A model generated the notes under the pieces. It saw only the letters and a list, made by a program, of their open reading frames with translations. It did not search any database and was not told where the DNA came from. Made by a program: the position numbers and the translations under genes. This document shows, piece by piece, positions 26,468 through 35,190 of a stretch of 64,000 nt of DNA. Within the stretch, counting starts at the first letter, position 1; each line of letters begins with the position of its first letter. Origin of the DNA: Marinicella litoralis (GTDB lineage Bacteria > Pseudomonadota > Gammaproteobacteria > Xanthomonadales > Marinicellaceae); assembly GCF_002591915.1 (NCBI RefSeq), contig NZ_NIHB01000005.1, positions 1-64,000 on the forward strand, written 5' to 3'.

Positions 26468-27862
26468 GTGAAATTTAAAAACCAACTGCAGTGGATATTC
26501 TGCTTATTTTGCTTTACCACCGAAATCTGCGCACAAAAACAAATCGCCCTGACTTTCGACGATGCGCCACGACCGAGTACATCATTGAGCAGTCAGCAAA
26601 GGACAGATGGCTTGTTACAGGCTTTACAGTCCAGTGGGGTAGAGCAAGTGATGTTTTTTGTGACCACCAAACACCTGAACGCTGAGACAAAACCGATTCT
26701 GAATCAATACGCCGAAGCCGGTCATTTGATTGGTAACCATTCTGATCAACACCAATGGTTGCAGCAAACTCAATTGGCTGTGTACCAACAAGATTTCCTC
26801 AAAACCCATGAACACATTAAATCATACAAGACCTTTAAACCCATGTTCAGATTTCCGTATTTAGACGAAGGCCGTGACCAGCTTAAAAGTCAGGGCATGA
26901 TGGAGTTTTTAAAAACCCATCATTATCAGAATGCTTATGTGACAGTGGATAATTACGATTGGTATTTAGATAAATTGTATCAAGATGCGTTGAAAACAAA
27001 ACAAAACGTGAATTTACTGCAACTGAAAAAATTGTATGTAGAGGTGTTGTGGCAAGCCATTGCGTTTTCTGATCAAATTGCGATGCAATACCTGGGTCGT
27101 TCACCCAAACACATTTTGCTGCTTCATGACAATGATTTGGCCGCTTTGTTTGTCGATGATTTGGTGGATCATTTGCGGGCTCAAGGCTGGGAAATCATTT
27201 CACCTTTGGAGGCCTATCATGACCCCATTGCCAAGCAAGAACCCAAGACTTTATTCAAAGGCCAAGGCCGAGTGGCTGCATTGGCACGTGATGCGGGTGC
27301 CAATCCGAGGGACTTGGTTCATGTGGCAGAAGATGAAGAGCAATTGGCCAAAATGTTCAAAGAATATCAAGTCATCAGTGAGCCGTCTCAGGCGATGCCT
27401 GAATGGTTCAAGCAAGAAATGCAAAATCAGGTCGGAACATGGCAAGCCAGCAATGCCGAATTTCAATCGGAGGCTGAACCTTTCAGTGCTTATCGAATAG
27501 AATGGACCTGGGGTCTGGGGCAACAAAGTGTGAATGGTCGCTTGTTTGCCATACACAATGACCAGCCCACGGGTAACTTCTGGACATTTAAACAATATTG
27601 GGACCCGGCTCAAGGCCAGGCAAGGTTGATTCAAATGGGTCATGGAGGACGCATTGGTGATGGTTTTATCCATCCAGTCAATGAGCAGCAATTGGAAACC
27701 ATCCAAACATTTTCAGCACCTGGTGTCGATGCCTATTCAGAAAGGCATTTAAATCACATGACCGATCAGGGCTTGGTTACTACCTCATTTAAATTAGATG
27801 CATATGGTGATTGGCAACCACAGCGCAGTTACCTCTGGGTCAAACAAACACCGGCGGAATAA
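26468..27862 (+). CDS. Secreted polysaccharide deacetylase with extra C-terminal domain
   Basis: 464 residues from GTG 26468, placed five bases after CGAGG; a GTG two codons earlier is also possible. Signal peptide about 1-22 (ending ICA-Q). The NodB domain is clear: catalytic D31-D32 in ALTFDDAPRP, zinc ligands H91 and H95 in GNHSDQH, and FRFPYLDEG. A long helical insertion (about 160-215) and ILLLHDND complete it. Residues about 310-460 form a separate beta-rich domain (YRIEWTWGLG, WTFKQYWDP, DAYGDWQPQRSYLWV) of lipocalin-like character. It would remove N-acetyl groups from a cell-wall or surface glycan. The role of the second domain is unknown. Confidence 0.85.
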   Translation: MKFKNQLQWIFCLFCFTTEICAQKQIALTFDDAPRPSTSLSSQQRTDGLLQALQSSGVEQVMFFVTTKHLNAETKPILNQYAEAGHLIGNHSDQHQWLQQTQLAVYQQDFLKTHEHIKSYKTFKPMFRFPYLDEGRDQLKSQGMMEFLKTHHYQNAYVTVDNYDWYLDKLYQDALKTKQNVNLLQLKKLYVEVLWQAIAFSDQIAMQYLGRSPKHILLLHDNDLAALFVDDLVDHLRAQGWEIISPLEAYHDPIAKQEPKTLFKGQGRVAALARDAGANPRDLVHVAEDEEQLAKMFKEYQVISEPSQAMPEWFKQEMQNQVGTWQASNAEFQSEAEPFSAYRIEWTWGLGQQSVNGRLFAIHNDQPTGNFWTFKQYWDPAQGQARLIQMGHGGRIGDGFIHPVNEQQLETIQTFSAPGVDAYSERHLNHMTDQGLVTTSFKLDAYGDWQPQRSYLWVKQTPAE

Positions 27863-27912
27863 AGTATTGAAAATTAGTTATAATAAAAGTTTTAATCGGA
27901 GTTAAATAAAGT

Positions 27913-28665
27913 ATGTATAAAAAACTGATGTTGGCAGTGACTTGTGTGGCTTTGACCGCATGTGGTGCTGATGAAGCGACAACCAATACGAGTACGACTA
28001 ACCTTAATGACCATGAAAATTCGGTTGCTGATGAAGCTCCTCGTTCTGCACTGAAAGAATATTTGTCGGAAGGCACCGTTTGTGATGTTCTTGACCAAGA
28101 ATCCTTGCGGAACACTTTTGGCATCCAAACTGAAATCAAAGCTCGGGTTTCTTCATTCAGCAATAAATATACCTGTAGTTTCAGCTGGGAACGTGCGGAT
28201 GCTGATGAGCGAATGAATGCGATGATTTCAGGCACTGTGATGACTGCTGATGGCAAAATGAAAAAAATTCCGATGCGCCAAAGGGTTACTGACAGTGAAT
28301 TGAGTATCACATTGAGTCAATCTGATCGCTCAGCAGAGAATTACTTGCCGAGAAAAAAGACTGAGCAAGAACTACAAACACAAATTGATGCAGCCAAAAA
28401 GGCAGCCAATGATCGGTTGACTGATGAGCAAAAAGCGGCAGCAGGTGATGTGGCCAATGACATGGTTGAAAAATTACTGAAAAAGAACAATGAAAATCAA
28501 ATCATTGAAGGTGTGGGCCAAGCCGCTTACTGGTCAAGAGTGGGTTTTGGTGGACTGAATGTATTCACCAACGGTGTTGAAGTTTACATTGCACCAATGA
28601 TTGCTGACACCCAAGAGGAAGACATTGAAAATGCTAAATTGGCATTTCAATTGTTACAACAATAA
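27913..28665 (+). CDS. Hypothetical lipoprotein
   Basis: 250 residues. The signal MYKKLMLAVTCVALTAC-G has a canonical lipobox (L-T-A-C) with Cys at residue 17, followed by a Thr/Asn/Asp-rich linker. Two cysteines in the globular part (in EGTVCDVLD and KYTCSFSW) could form a disulfide. A charged helical stretch (about 150-195: EQELQTQIDAAKKAANDRL) precedes a C-terminal alpha/beta portion. No family was recognised. Outer-membrane anchoring is likely, since Gly at +2 is not an inner-membrane retention signal. A good terminator follows. Confidence 0.8.
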   Translation: MYKKLMLAVTCVALTACGADEATTNTSTTNLNDHENSVADEAPRSALKEYLSEGTVCDVLDQESLRNTFGIQTEIKARVSSFSNKYTCSFSWERADADERMNAMISGTVMTADGKMKKIPMRQRVTDSELSITLSQSDRSAENYLPRKKTEQELQTQIDAAKKAANDRLTDEQKAAAGDVANDMVEKLLKKNNENQIIEGVGQAAYWSRVGFGGLNVFTNGVEVYIAPMIADTQEEDIENAKLAFQLLQQ

Positions 28666-28688
28666 GCCAAATTAAATCCTACGCACAG

Positions 28689-28721
28689 CCAGGTCTTGTT
28701 GTTAAAGACCTGGTTGGTTTT
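28689..28721 (+). terminator. Rho-independent terminator after the lipoprotein gene
   Basis: Perfect stem CCAGGTCTT (28689-28697) with AAGACCTGG (28705-28713), a seven-base loop, then TTGGTTTT. The T tract is interrupted, so termination may be moderate. Confidence 0.75.
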
Positions 28722-28871
28722 CCCACAAATTCAATCGGGCAAATTCAGGACAAGTCTGGGGTTTCAAGTGATTCATGCAGTTTCAACAACACATTGTTTG
28801 ATGTCATTAACGAAACTTGTATCTAAAGGATGAAAAAGTTAAACTGATTTTTTCAACCTTGATCACACTTC

Positions 28872-29489
28872 ATGGAATTAAATCAAACCATCATTATTGT
28901 CGCAGTGACCTGCTTGATTTCATATATGGCATGGCAAAATCGGCAATTGATGGAACGCTTGATATTTTGGTCTCCAGCCATCAAAGAAGGACAAGTTGAG
29001 CGATTTGTGACCCATGGTTTTATCCATGCGGATGGTACGCATTTATTGTTCAACATGTTTACCTTTTACTTTTTTGGTTCATTTCTTGAACCCTTTTATC
29101 GACAGTATTTTGGTGGTGCTGGGTTTGTTATTTTCTATTTGGCAGCCATTGTCGCAGCCATGTTGCCGTCTTACTTCAAACATAAGGACGACCACAATTA
29201 CATGAGTCTGGGCGCTTCAGGTGCCGTGTCTGCGGTGTTATTTGCCTATATTTTATTTGCCCCTTGGGAGCTGTTGTATCTGTTTGCAGCCATCCCAATA
29301 CCTGCCATTGTTTTTGCGGTGGCGTATGTTGCCTACAGCATCTATGCCAGTAAAAAGAACAATGACAACATCAATCACAGCGCTCATCTTTATGGTGGCT
29401 TATTTGGGGTGATCGTCACCATCGCATTAGAACCCAGAATTGTCAGCTATTTCTTCACCCAATTGTTGAATCCAAGCTGGTTGGGTTAA
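28872..29489 (+). CDS. Rhomboid family intramembrane serine protease
   Basis: 205 residues, about six helices. The catalytic dyad is visible: Ser116 in SLGASGAVSAV and His172 in HSAHLYGG. Family-typical HADGTHLLFNMFTFYFFG (residues 52-69) carries the conserved His and Asn of the oxyanion region. Rhomboids cut substrates within the inner membrane. The short soluble N-terminus means it is not a GlpG-like form with a cytoplasmic domain. It is convergent with deoB (6-bp gap), so the two genes share no terminator space. Confidence 0.92.
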   Translation: MELNQTIIIVAVTCLISYMAWQNRQLMERLIFWSPAIKEGQVERFVTHGFIHADGTHLLFNMFTFYFFGSFLEPFYRQYFGGAGFVIFYLAAIVAAMLPSYFKHKDDHNYMSLGASGAVSAVLFAYILFAPWELLYLFAAIPIPAIVFAVAYVAYSIYASKKNNDNINHSAHLYGGLFGVIVTIALEPRIVSYFFTQLLNPSWLG

Positions 29490-29495
29490 AAGCAA

Positions 29496-30737
29496 TCAGT
29501 ACAAATTGATTAATTGACCATGTTTTAATGCGCCGATTGCAAAATGGTGTGCCAGGGTTTGACCCATATCAGCGAATGAAGATCTGGCGCCAGTGTTTTT
29601 GGCTATAATTTTGGGCCCAAAAAACAACACCGGAACATGTTCTCTGGTGTGATCAGAGCCTGGGAAAGTGGGGTCGCAACCATGATCAGCCGTGATCAAG
29701 GCAATGTCATCAGAATGTGCCTGATTGGCTTCCATCAAAGCCGTTAATTCTGGTAAACGTGCATCAAACTCTTCTAAGGCTTTGGCATAACCGATGACAT
29801 TTCTTCGGTGGCCATAGTGACTGTCAAAATCGACAAAATTGACAAAAATCAGTGTGTTGTCTTCAGCCTGCTTATAACAATCTAACATCGCATCAAACAA
29901 CGCCATATTGTTTTTTCCTTTGACACAATGGCCGATGCCCCTACCAGCAAATATATCTGAAATTTTGCCCACCGAAATAACTTGTCCGCCTTCAGCTGAC
30001 AAGTGATCCAATAAGGTGTCTTCAATCGGTGGTGTGGTGAGGTCTTTGCGATTACTGGTACGCTGAAAAGAGGCTGCATCGGTGCCGATGAACGGACGTG
30101 CAATCACGCGAGTGATGTTCAGTTCATCAACTAACTTTTTGGCAATGGCTGATATTTCAAGTAATCGATCCAAGCCAAAATGTGTCTCATGGGCAGCGAT
30201 TTGAAACACCGAGTCGGCAGAAGTATAACAAATGGGTTTGCCGGTTTTAATGTGTTCTTCGCCCAGTGCTTTGATGATCTCGGTGCCGGAGGCGTGGCAA
30301 TTTCCTAGGATACCTGGAAGGCCTGCTTGTTCAATAAAAGCTTCAATTAAGTCATCAGGAAAACAGGGTACAGTCTTGGGAAATGTGCCCCATTTGAATG
30401 GCACCGGAACGCCGGCCATTTCCCAGTGACCGCTGGGTGTGTCTTTGTCTTTACTTTGTTCAATGGCATAACCATAGACAGCATTTATTTTTGTTGTATC
30501 TTCGACCCCAGCCAACGCATGCCCAGAACTGTCGGTTTGCGCGGCTGCCATTCCCAATCGAGTTAAGTTTGGAATGTTTAGGGGGCCTTGTCGCACGCCA
30601 TCTGCATCAGCCAGTCCTTGGGCACATTGATCAGCAATGTGACCTAAAGTATTGGCGCCTTGGTCACCGTATAGATGCGCATCGGCACTGGCTCCAATTC
30701 CCAATGAATCCATCACTAAAATCAGCGCGCGTTTCAT
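29496..30737 (-). CDS. deoB: Phosphopentomutase
   Basis: 413 residues from ATG 30737 (E. coli DeoB 407); a TTG five codons earlier was rejected. It interconverts ribose or deoxyribose 1-phosphate and 5-phosphate in nucleoside breakdown. Metal-site motifs of the alkaline-phosphatase superfamily are present: ALILVMDSLGIGASADA at the start, ANTLGHIAD, DKDTPSGHWE, FVNFVDFDSHYGHRR, and near the end LITADHGCDPTFPGSDHTREHVP. No deoA, deoC or deoD neighbour is present, so it is separated from the classical deo operon. Confidence 0.96.
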   Translation of the reverse strand: MKRALILVMDSLGIGASADAHLYGDQGANTLGHIADQCAQGLADADGVRQGPLNIPNLTRLGMAAAQTDSSGHALAGVEDTTKINAVYGYAIEQSKDKDTPSGHWEMAGVPVPFKWGTFPKTVPCFPDDLIEAFIEQAGLPGILGNCHASGTEIIKALGEEHIKTGKPICYTSADSVFQIAAHETHFGLDRLLEISAIAKKLVDELNITRVIARPFIGTDAASFQRTSNRKDLTTPPIEDTLLDHLSAEGGQVISVGKISDIFAGRGIGHCVKGKNNMALFDAMLDCYKQAEDNTLIFVNFVDFDSHYGHRRNVIGYAKALEEFDARLPELTALMEANQAHSDDIALITADHGCDPTFPGSDHTREHVPVLFFGPKIIAKNTGARSSFADMGQTLAHHFAIGALKHGQLINLY

Positions 30738-31030
30738 GTTGGTTTGTTGCAAAAGATATCAGACATATTTTTATTTAACCACAATCATCATGACAACGGA
30801 ACTATATGGATTGAAGTTTTGATCATTTTATAAATTTTCGAACAAACATAGATTGATCATTGATCCAGCATCAATCTGAATTATCTATTAGAATCAATTG
30901 TATGATCAATTCACTGCTATACATTGGAACTCAAGTGGAATAGTTTCATAAAAAATTCAGGATGCACACAGTTTTTGCATGCCAAGAATAGTTACAATGA
31001 ATGTGCTATTTTAAATTTAGGGGACGAATT

Positions 31031-31534
31031 ATGGGTAAATCTACATTAGCACTTTTGATATTAGGAAGTTTGTTTTTGGCCATAGGAGTATGGCTTTTAT
31101 CATCGGCATGGTCTAGTAACAGTTGGCCAATTGTAGAGGGTCAAATAGAATCGACTAAAGTGGTTGCTCGTTTTTCTCAGGTTAGCAGCACCACCCAAAG
31201 AAAATTAGATTACAGCATTGAGGTGAGGTATGCATATGAAGTTGATGGTGTCATCCATCATGGACAGCGCTATTCTTTAGGTACAGGGCACACCGTAGAA
31301 GGTGGTTTCAGTAAAAAGAGCGATGCACGAGAGTGGTTAAAACAATCGAACTTCAGAATCAATCAACCAATCAATGTTTATGTTGATCCTAATGATGTAA
31401 AAAATACTGTGCTTTATGCCGGAATTTTATGGTCCACATGGGTACCCATCTATATCAGTTTATTGTTTATTGGTATGGGATTTTTTAACCATCGTTATAT
31501 GCAATCAAAAGCCTATCAAAGTACCCTTCAGTGA
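31031..31534 (+). CDS. DUF3592 family membrane protein
   Basis: 167 residues from ATG 31031, chosen because GGGGA lies seven bases upstream. Two membrane helices (about 6-24 and 135-155) flank an extracytoplasmic beta domain with W-P-I-V-E-G-Q-I, then YSIEVRYAYEVDGVIHHGQRY and YVDPNDVKNTVLY, the DUF3592 signature. The function is unknown. It is convergent with fadA and the two share a bidirectional terminator. Confidence 0.85.
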   Translation: MGKSTLALLILGSLFLAIGVWLLSSAWSSNSWPIVEGQIESTKVVARFSQVSSTTQRKLDYSIEVRYAYEVDGVIHHGQRYSLGTGHTVEGGFSKKSDAREWLKQSNFRINQPINVYVDPNDVKNTVLYAGILWSTWVPIYISLLFIGMGFFNHRYMQSKAYQSTLQ

Positions 31535-31576
31535 CTTTTTGAGGTTTTATTTTGTTAGAATTTATTCATGGTAAAT

Positions 31577-31603
31577 AAAAAGGCCGCTGATGCGACCTTT
31601 TTT
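31577..31603. terminator. Bidirectional terminator between the DUF3592 gene and fadA
   Basis: AAAAAGG (31577-31583) pairs with CCTTTTT (31596-31602), with an inner CGC-TGAT-GCG. A-rich and T-rich flanks allow termination from both sides. Confidence 0.8.
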
Positions 31604-31624
31604 CGGTGACTCATAAAAAGTATT

Positions 31625-32809
31625 TTATAAAGCTTCAATGATCCCTGCAGCACCCATGCCGGTACCAATACACATGGTAACCATGCCGTATTTGCCGCCA
31701 GTTCTGCGTAAGCCATGAATCGCTGTGGCCGCTCGACAAGCGCCGGTGGCTCCCAATGGATGTCCCAAGGCAATGGCGCCGCCATTAGGATTGACTTTTT
31801 CAGGGTTTAAACCCAATTCTCCAATCACTGCCAAAGACTGTGCAGCAAAGGCTTCATTTAACTCTATCCAATCCAAATCGTCCTGTTTGATGCCAGTGAG
31901 GCTCAATACTTTAGGAATGGCTTTGATGGGGCCAATACCCATGATTTCTGGTGGAACGCCAGCCACTGAAAAACCGTGGAACATGGCTATAGGGGTTAAG
32001 TTGTCACGTTTCAATACTTCTTCATTAACCAATAACAAAGCACCGGCCCCATCAGACATTTGTGAAGAATTACCTGCAGTCACGGATCCACCCATGCGGA
32101 ATACTGGACGCAATTTATTTAAAATGGCTTCACTTGAACCTGGTCTTGGACCTTCGTCGGTATCAACGACTCTGGTTGAAACCAAGTTGCTCGCATTGCT
32201 GAAATCAGGTTTTTTACTGGTGATCTCAACCGGTATGATTTCATCATCAAAATAGCCATTTTCAATCGCATTGAGGGCCCTGTTGTGACTTTCAACCGCA
32301 AATTTATCTTGGTCTTCTCGAGACACTTGCCATTGTTCAGCCACTTTTTCAGCAGTAATGCCCATGCCATAAGCGATGGCTACTTGGTCATCTTCAAACA
32401 CGGCTGGGTTCATGGCAATTTTATGACCCATCATGGGTACCATGCTCATGCTTTCGGTGCCGCCAGCGATGGCTGCATCCATTTGTCCAGTGGCAATTTG
32501 TTGTGCGGCTATTGCAACTGCTTGGATGCCAGAGGAACAAAATCGATTGATGGTCATGGCTGGCACACTTTCAGGCAAGCCTGCGAGCAGGGCTGCAATG
32601 CGAGCCACATTCATGCCTTGTTCTGCTTCTGGCATGGCGCAACCAATCACCACATCACCAATGGTCTGCGGATCGAATGTGGGGTTTCTGCCGATGATTT
32701 CACTCAGGCATCTGGCCAATAAATCATCAGGTCTGGTTTTACTGAACATACCTCTTGGGGCTTTACCGATAGGTGTTCTGACCGCTTCAACTATATATAC
32801 TGGTTTCAT
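31625..32809 (-). CDS. fadA: Acetyl-CoA C-acyltransferase (thiolase, FadA type)
   Basis: 394 residues from ATG 32809; AGGAG lies eight bases upstream, whereas another ATG six bases earlier is too close to it. Thiolase active site: C91 in NRFCSSGIQAV, the His in ALGHPLGATGACR, and the second Cys in TMCIGTGMGAAG. It performs the last step of fatty-acid beta-oxidation, thiolytic release of acetyl-CoA. It is the final gene of the tetR-fadE-like-fadN-like-fadA operon, 14 bp after the multifunctional enzyme. B. subtilis fadN-fadA-fadE is a comparable grouping. Confidence 0.95.
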   Translation of the reverse strand: MKPVYIVEAVRTPIGKAPRGMFSKTRPDDLLARCLSEIIGRNPTFDPQTIGDVVIGCAMPEAEQGMNVARIAALLAGLPESVPAMTINRFCSSGIQAVAIAAQQIATGQMDAAIAGGTESMSMVPMMGHKIAMNPAVFEDDQVAIAYGMGITAEKVAEQWQVSREDQDKFAVESHNRALNAIENGYFDDEIIPVEITSKKPDFSNASNLVSTRVVDTDEGPRPGSSEAILNKLRPVFRMGGSVTAGNSSQMSDGAGALLLVNEEVLKRDNLTPIAMFHGFSVAGVPPEIMGIGPIKAIPKVLSLTGIKQDDLDWIELNEAFAAQSLAVIGELGLNPEKVNPNGGAIALGHPLGATGACRAATAIHGLRRTGGKYGMVTMCIGTGMGAAGIIEAL

Positions 32810-32823
32810 ATTCATAACTCCTA

Positions 32824-35190
32824 TCAATTGCGCAATGGTTTGCCGGTGGTTAATGTGTGTTCGATTCGCGCCAATGTTTTTGGCATTTGAATCAATTCCA
32901 TAAAGTATTTTCGCTCTAAATCTAATAAATACTGTTCTGTAACCAGCGAGTCTGAATCGACAAATCCACCGGCCATAACGATGGCAATGCGTTTGGCAAT
33001 TTCATAATCATGTTCGGATATCATGTTGCCTTCGATCATATTGGCCAACATCATTTCCATGTTAGCAATCGCAGGTTCGCCAGCCACCCTGATGTTTTGT
33101 TCATTGGCTGGAGCTGTATAACCTTTGTCATGCAAATATTTGACTTTGGCTTTGGCCACATAAAGGATTTCATTGGGGTTGAAAACGATTTCTGTACAAG
33201 GTTTCAAAAAACCAATTTGTTTGGCTTCCAAAGCACTGCCAGCAACTGCTGCCATCGCTACCTTTTTAAAGTAATGTTCCAACATTGGATACAAATCTTT
33301 ACCAAATGACTCTTTGGCAGTTCGTCGTGCGATTTCTTTCAAGCCGCCACCTGCAGGTAACAAGCCGACACCAGCTTCGACCAAGCCGATATAAGTTTCA
33401 AAGGCCGCTACCACAGAAGTGGCACTCATGGAAAATTCACAACCGCCACCCAAAGCCATACCGCGTGTAGCCATGATGGTTGGCACGGAACTGAAGCGCA
33501 GCGTTTGTGAAGTTTGTTGGAAAAAATCAACTGATTGTTCTACGGCATCGACTTGCCCGGCGCTGATGGCCATCGCAGCAGGTGCCAGGTTGGCACCTAA
33601 GGTGAAGGGTTCTTCGGTTTGCCAAACAATCAATCCTTTGTAATCTTTTTCGGCGATCGACACGGCTTTTCGCAAGCCTTTTAATACACCTTCTGCAATG
33701 ATGTGTTTTTTGGTTTTGAAACTGGCAATGGCAATTTCATCGCCTTGGTGCCAAACACGAATGTCATCGTCTTCAAAAATGGTTTCACCATAATGGGCCT
33801 GTTCTGATATCAACCGATCTGGAAATAATTGGCGTTGATAAACCGCTGCGGTGGATCTTGGTTTAAAAGAATCTTCAGCAGCAGAGTAGGAGCCTTCAGC
33901 CCCATGGGCACCATCGACTTTCATCACCCAAGAAGGCATGGGAGAGGAGGCCATGGTTTTACCGGCATCAATGTCATCAACAATCATTGATACAATGCGG
34001 TTCCAGCCTGATGCTTGCCAGGTTTCAAATGGACCTTGACCATACCCAAACCCCCACCTGATGGCAAAATCAATGTCTCTGGCCGTGTCAGCAATGTGCT
34101 CGAGTTGGGTGGCACAATAATGAAACAAGTCACGGAATATTGACCATAAAAATTGCGCTTGAGGAGAATCAGTTAAGGCATGCAATTCAGTCAGGCGATC
34201 TTGTGGTTTGCCTTTTTTCATGATCTCGACCACCCGTGGGTCTAATGCTGCATTTTGGGCACGGTATTCACCTTTGTCAGTATCTAGCACCAAGATGTCA
34301 CGACCTTTTTTCATATAAACACCGGCCCTGGTTTTTTGTCCAAGGGCGCCTTTGTCAATCAAGGCTTTCATCCAAACCGGCTGTTCAAAATGGGCATGCC
34401 AAGGGTCATCGGGTAAACCATTCTTCATGGTGTTGATGGTATGAGCCAAGGTATCTAAGCCAACCACATCTGCAGTTCTGAAAGTGGCTGATTTGGGTCG
34501 GCCTATCAATGTACCGGTTAAGGCGTCAATGGTTTCAAAAGGGATGCCAAACTCAGCACCGTGGTGCATGGTAGAAACAATAGAAAACACCCCTATGCGA
34601 TTGGCAATGAAGTTAGGTGTGTCTTTGGCAATGACAACGCCTTTGCCGACAACGGTGGTTAAGACCGTTTCCAAATCACTGACAACTTTGTCATCGGTGT
34701 TGTTGGTAGGAATGATTTCAACCAAATGCATATACCGTGGTGGGTTAAAGAAATGAACACCACAGAATTTGGACTGTAAAGATGCAGGTAACACCGTCGC
34801 CAACTCATTGATGCTTAATCCAGATGTGTTGGTAGCAAAAATGGCATCTTGATTGATGTAATCTTCAACCATGTCATAGACCGACTTTTTGATGTCCATG
34901 CGCTCTGCCACAGCTTCAATGATCAAATCAGCCTGTTTTAATTTTTCAAGGTCATCTTGGTAGTTGGCTGGTTCAATCAATGACAAAACAGCGCTGTCGC
35001 CTAATGGAGCTGGCTTGAGTTTTTTTAATCCTGCCAAGGCTTTATTTACAATGCCGTTTTTTGGACCTTCTTTGGCGGCCAAGTCAAATAGTAGGGCAGG
35101 TATTCCGGCATTGGCAAAATGAGCGGCTATTTGAGCCCCCATAACACCTGCGCCTAGAATGGCCACTTTTCTGATATTTTTAGTTTTCAT
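32824..35190 (-). CDS. 3-hydroxyacyl-CoA dehydrogenase/enoyl-CoA hydratase fusion (FadN-like)
   Basis: 788 residues from ATG 35190 (GGAAATC just upstream); B. subtilis FadN is about 789. The domain order is dehydrogenase first, hydratase last, the reverse of FadB/FadJ. NAD-binding VAILGAGVMGAQIAAHF is at about residues 9-25, and GVHFFNPPRYMHLVEII and TPNFIANRIG mark the dehydrogenase. The crotonase part is at about 490-700: MALGGGCEFSMSA and YIGLVEAGVGLLPAGGG carry the two catalytic Glu. It catalyses hydration of enoyl-CoA and oxidation of 3-hydroxyacyl-CoA. It overlaps the FadE-like gene by 11 bp, so the two are likely translated together. Confidence 0.94.
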   Translation of the reverse strand: MKTKNIRKVAILGAGVMGAQIAAHFANAGIPALLFDLAAKEGPKNGIVNKALAGLKKLKPAPLGDSAVLSLIEPANYQDDLEKLKQADLIIEAVAERMDIKKSVYDMVEDYINQDAIFATNTSGLSINELATVLPASLQSKFCGVHFFNPPRYMHLVEIIPTNNTDDKVVSDLETVLTTVVGKGVVIAKDTPNFIANRIGVFSIVSTMHHGAEFGIPFETIDALTGTLIGRPKSATFRTADVVGLDTLAHTINTMKNGLPDDPWHAHFEQPVWMKALIDKGALGQKTRAGVYMKKGRDILVLDTDKGEYRAQNAALDPRVVEIMKKGKPQDRLTELHALTDSPQAQFLWSIFRDLFHYCATQLEHIADTARDIDFAIRWGFGYGQGPFETWQASGWNRIVSMIVDDIDAGKTMASSPMPSWVMKVDGAHGAEGSYSAAEDSFKPRSTAAVYQRQLFPDRLISEQAHYGETIFEDDDIRVWHQGDEIAIASFKTKKHIIAEGVLKGLRKAVSIAEKDYKGLIVWQTEEPFTLGANLAPAAMAISAGQVDAVEQSVDFFQQTSQTLRFSSVPTIMATRGMALGGGCEFSMSATSVVAAFETYIGLVEAGVGLLPAGGGLKEIARRTAKESFGKDLYPMLEHYFKKVAMAAVAGSALEAKQIGFLKPCTEIVFNPNEILYVAKAKVKYLHDKGYTAPANEQNIRVAGEPAIANMEMMLANMIEGNMISEHDYEIAKRIAIVMAGGFVDSDSLVTEQYLLDLERKYFMELIQMPKTLARIEHTLTTGKPLRN

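Noticed and set aside
31725-32255. 176-codon open frame on the + strand
   Set aside because: Antisense to the fadA thiolase, whose active-site residues are all present.
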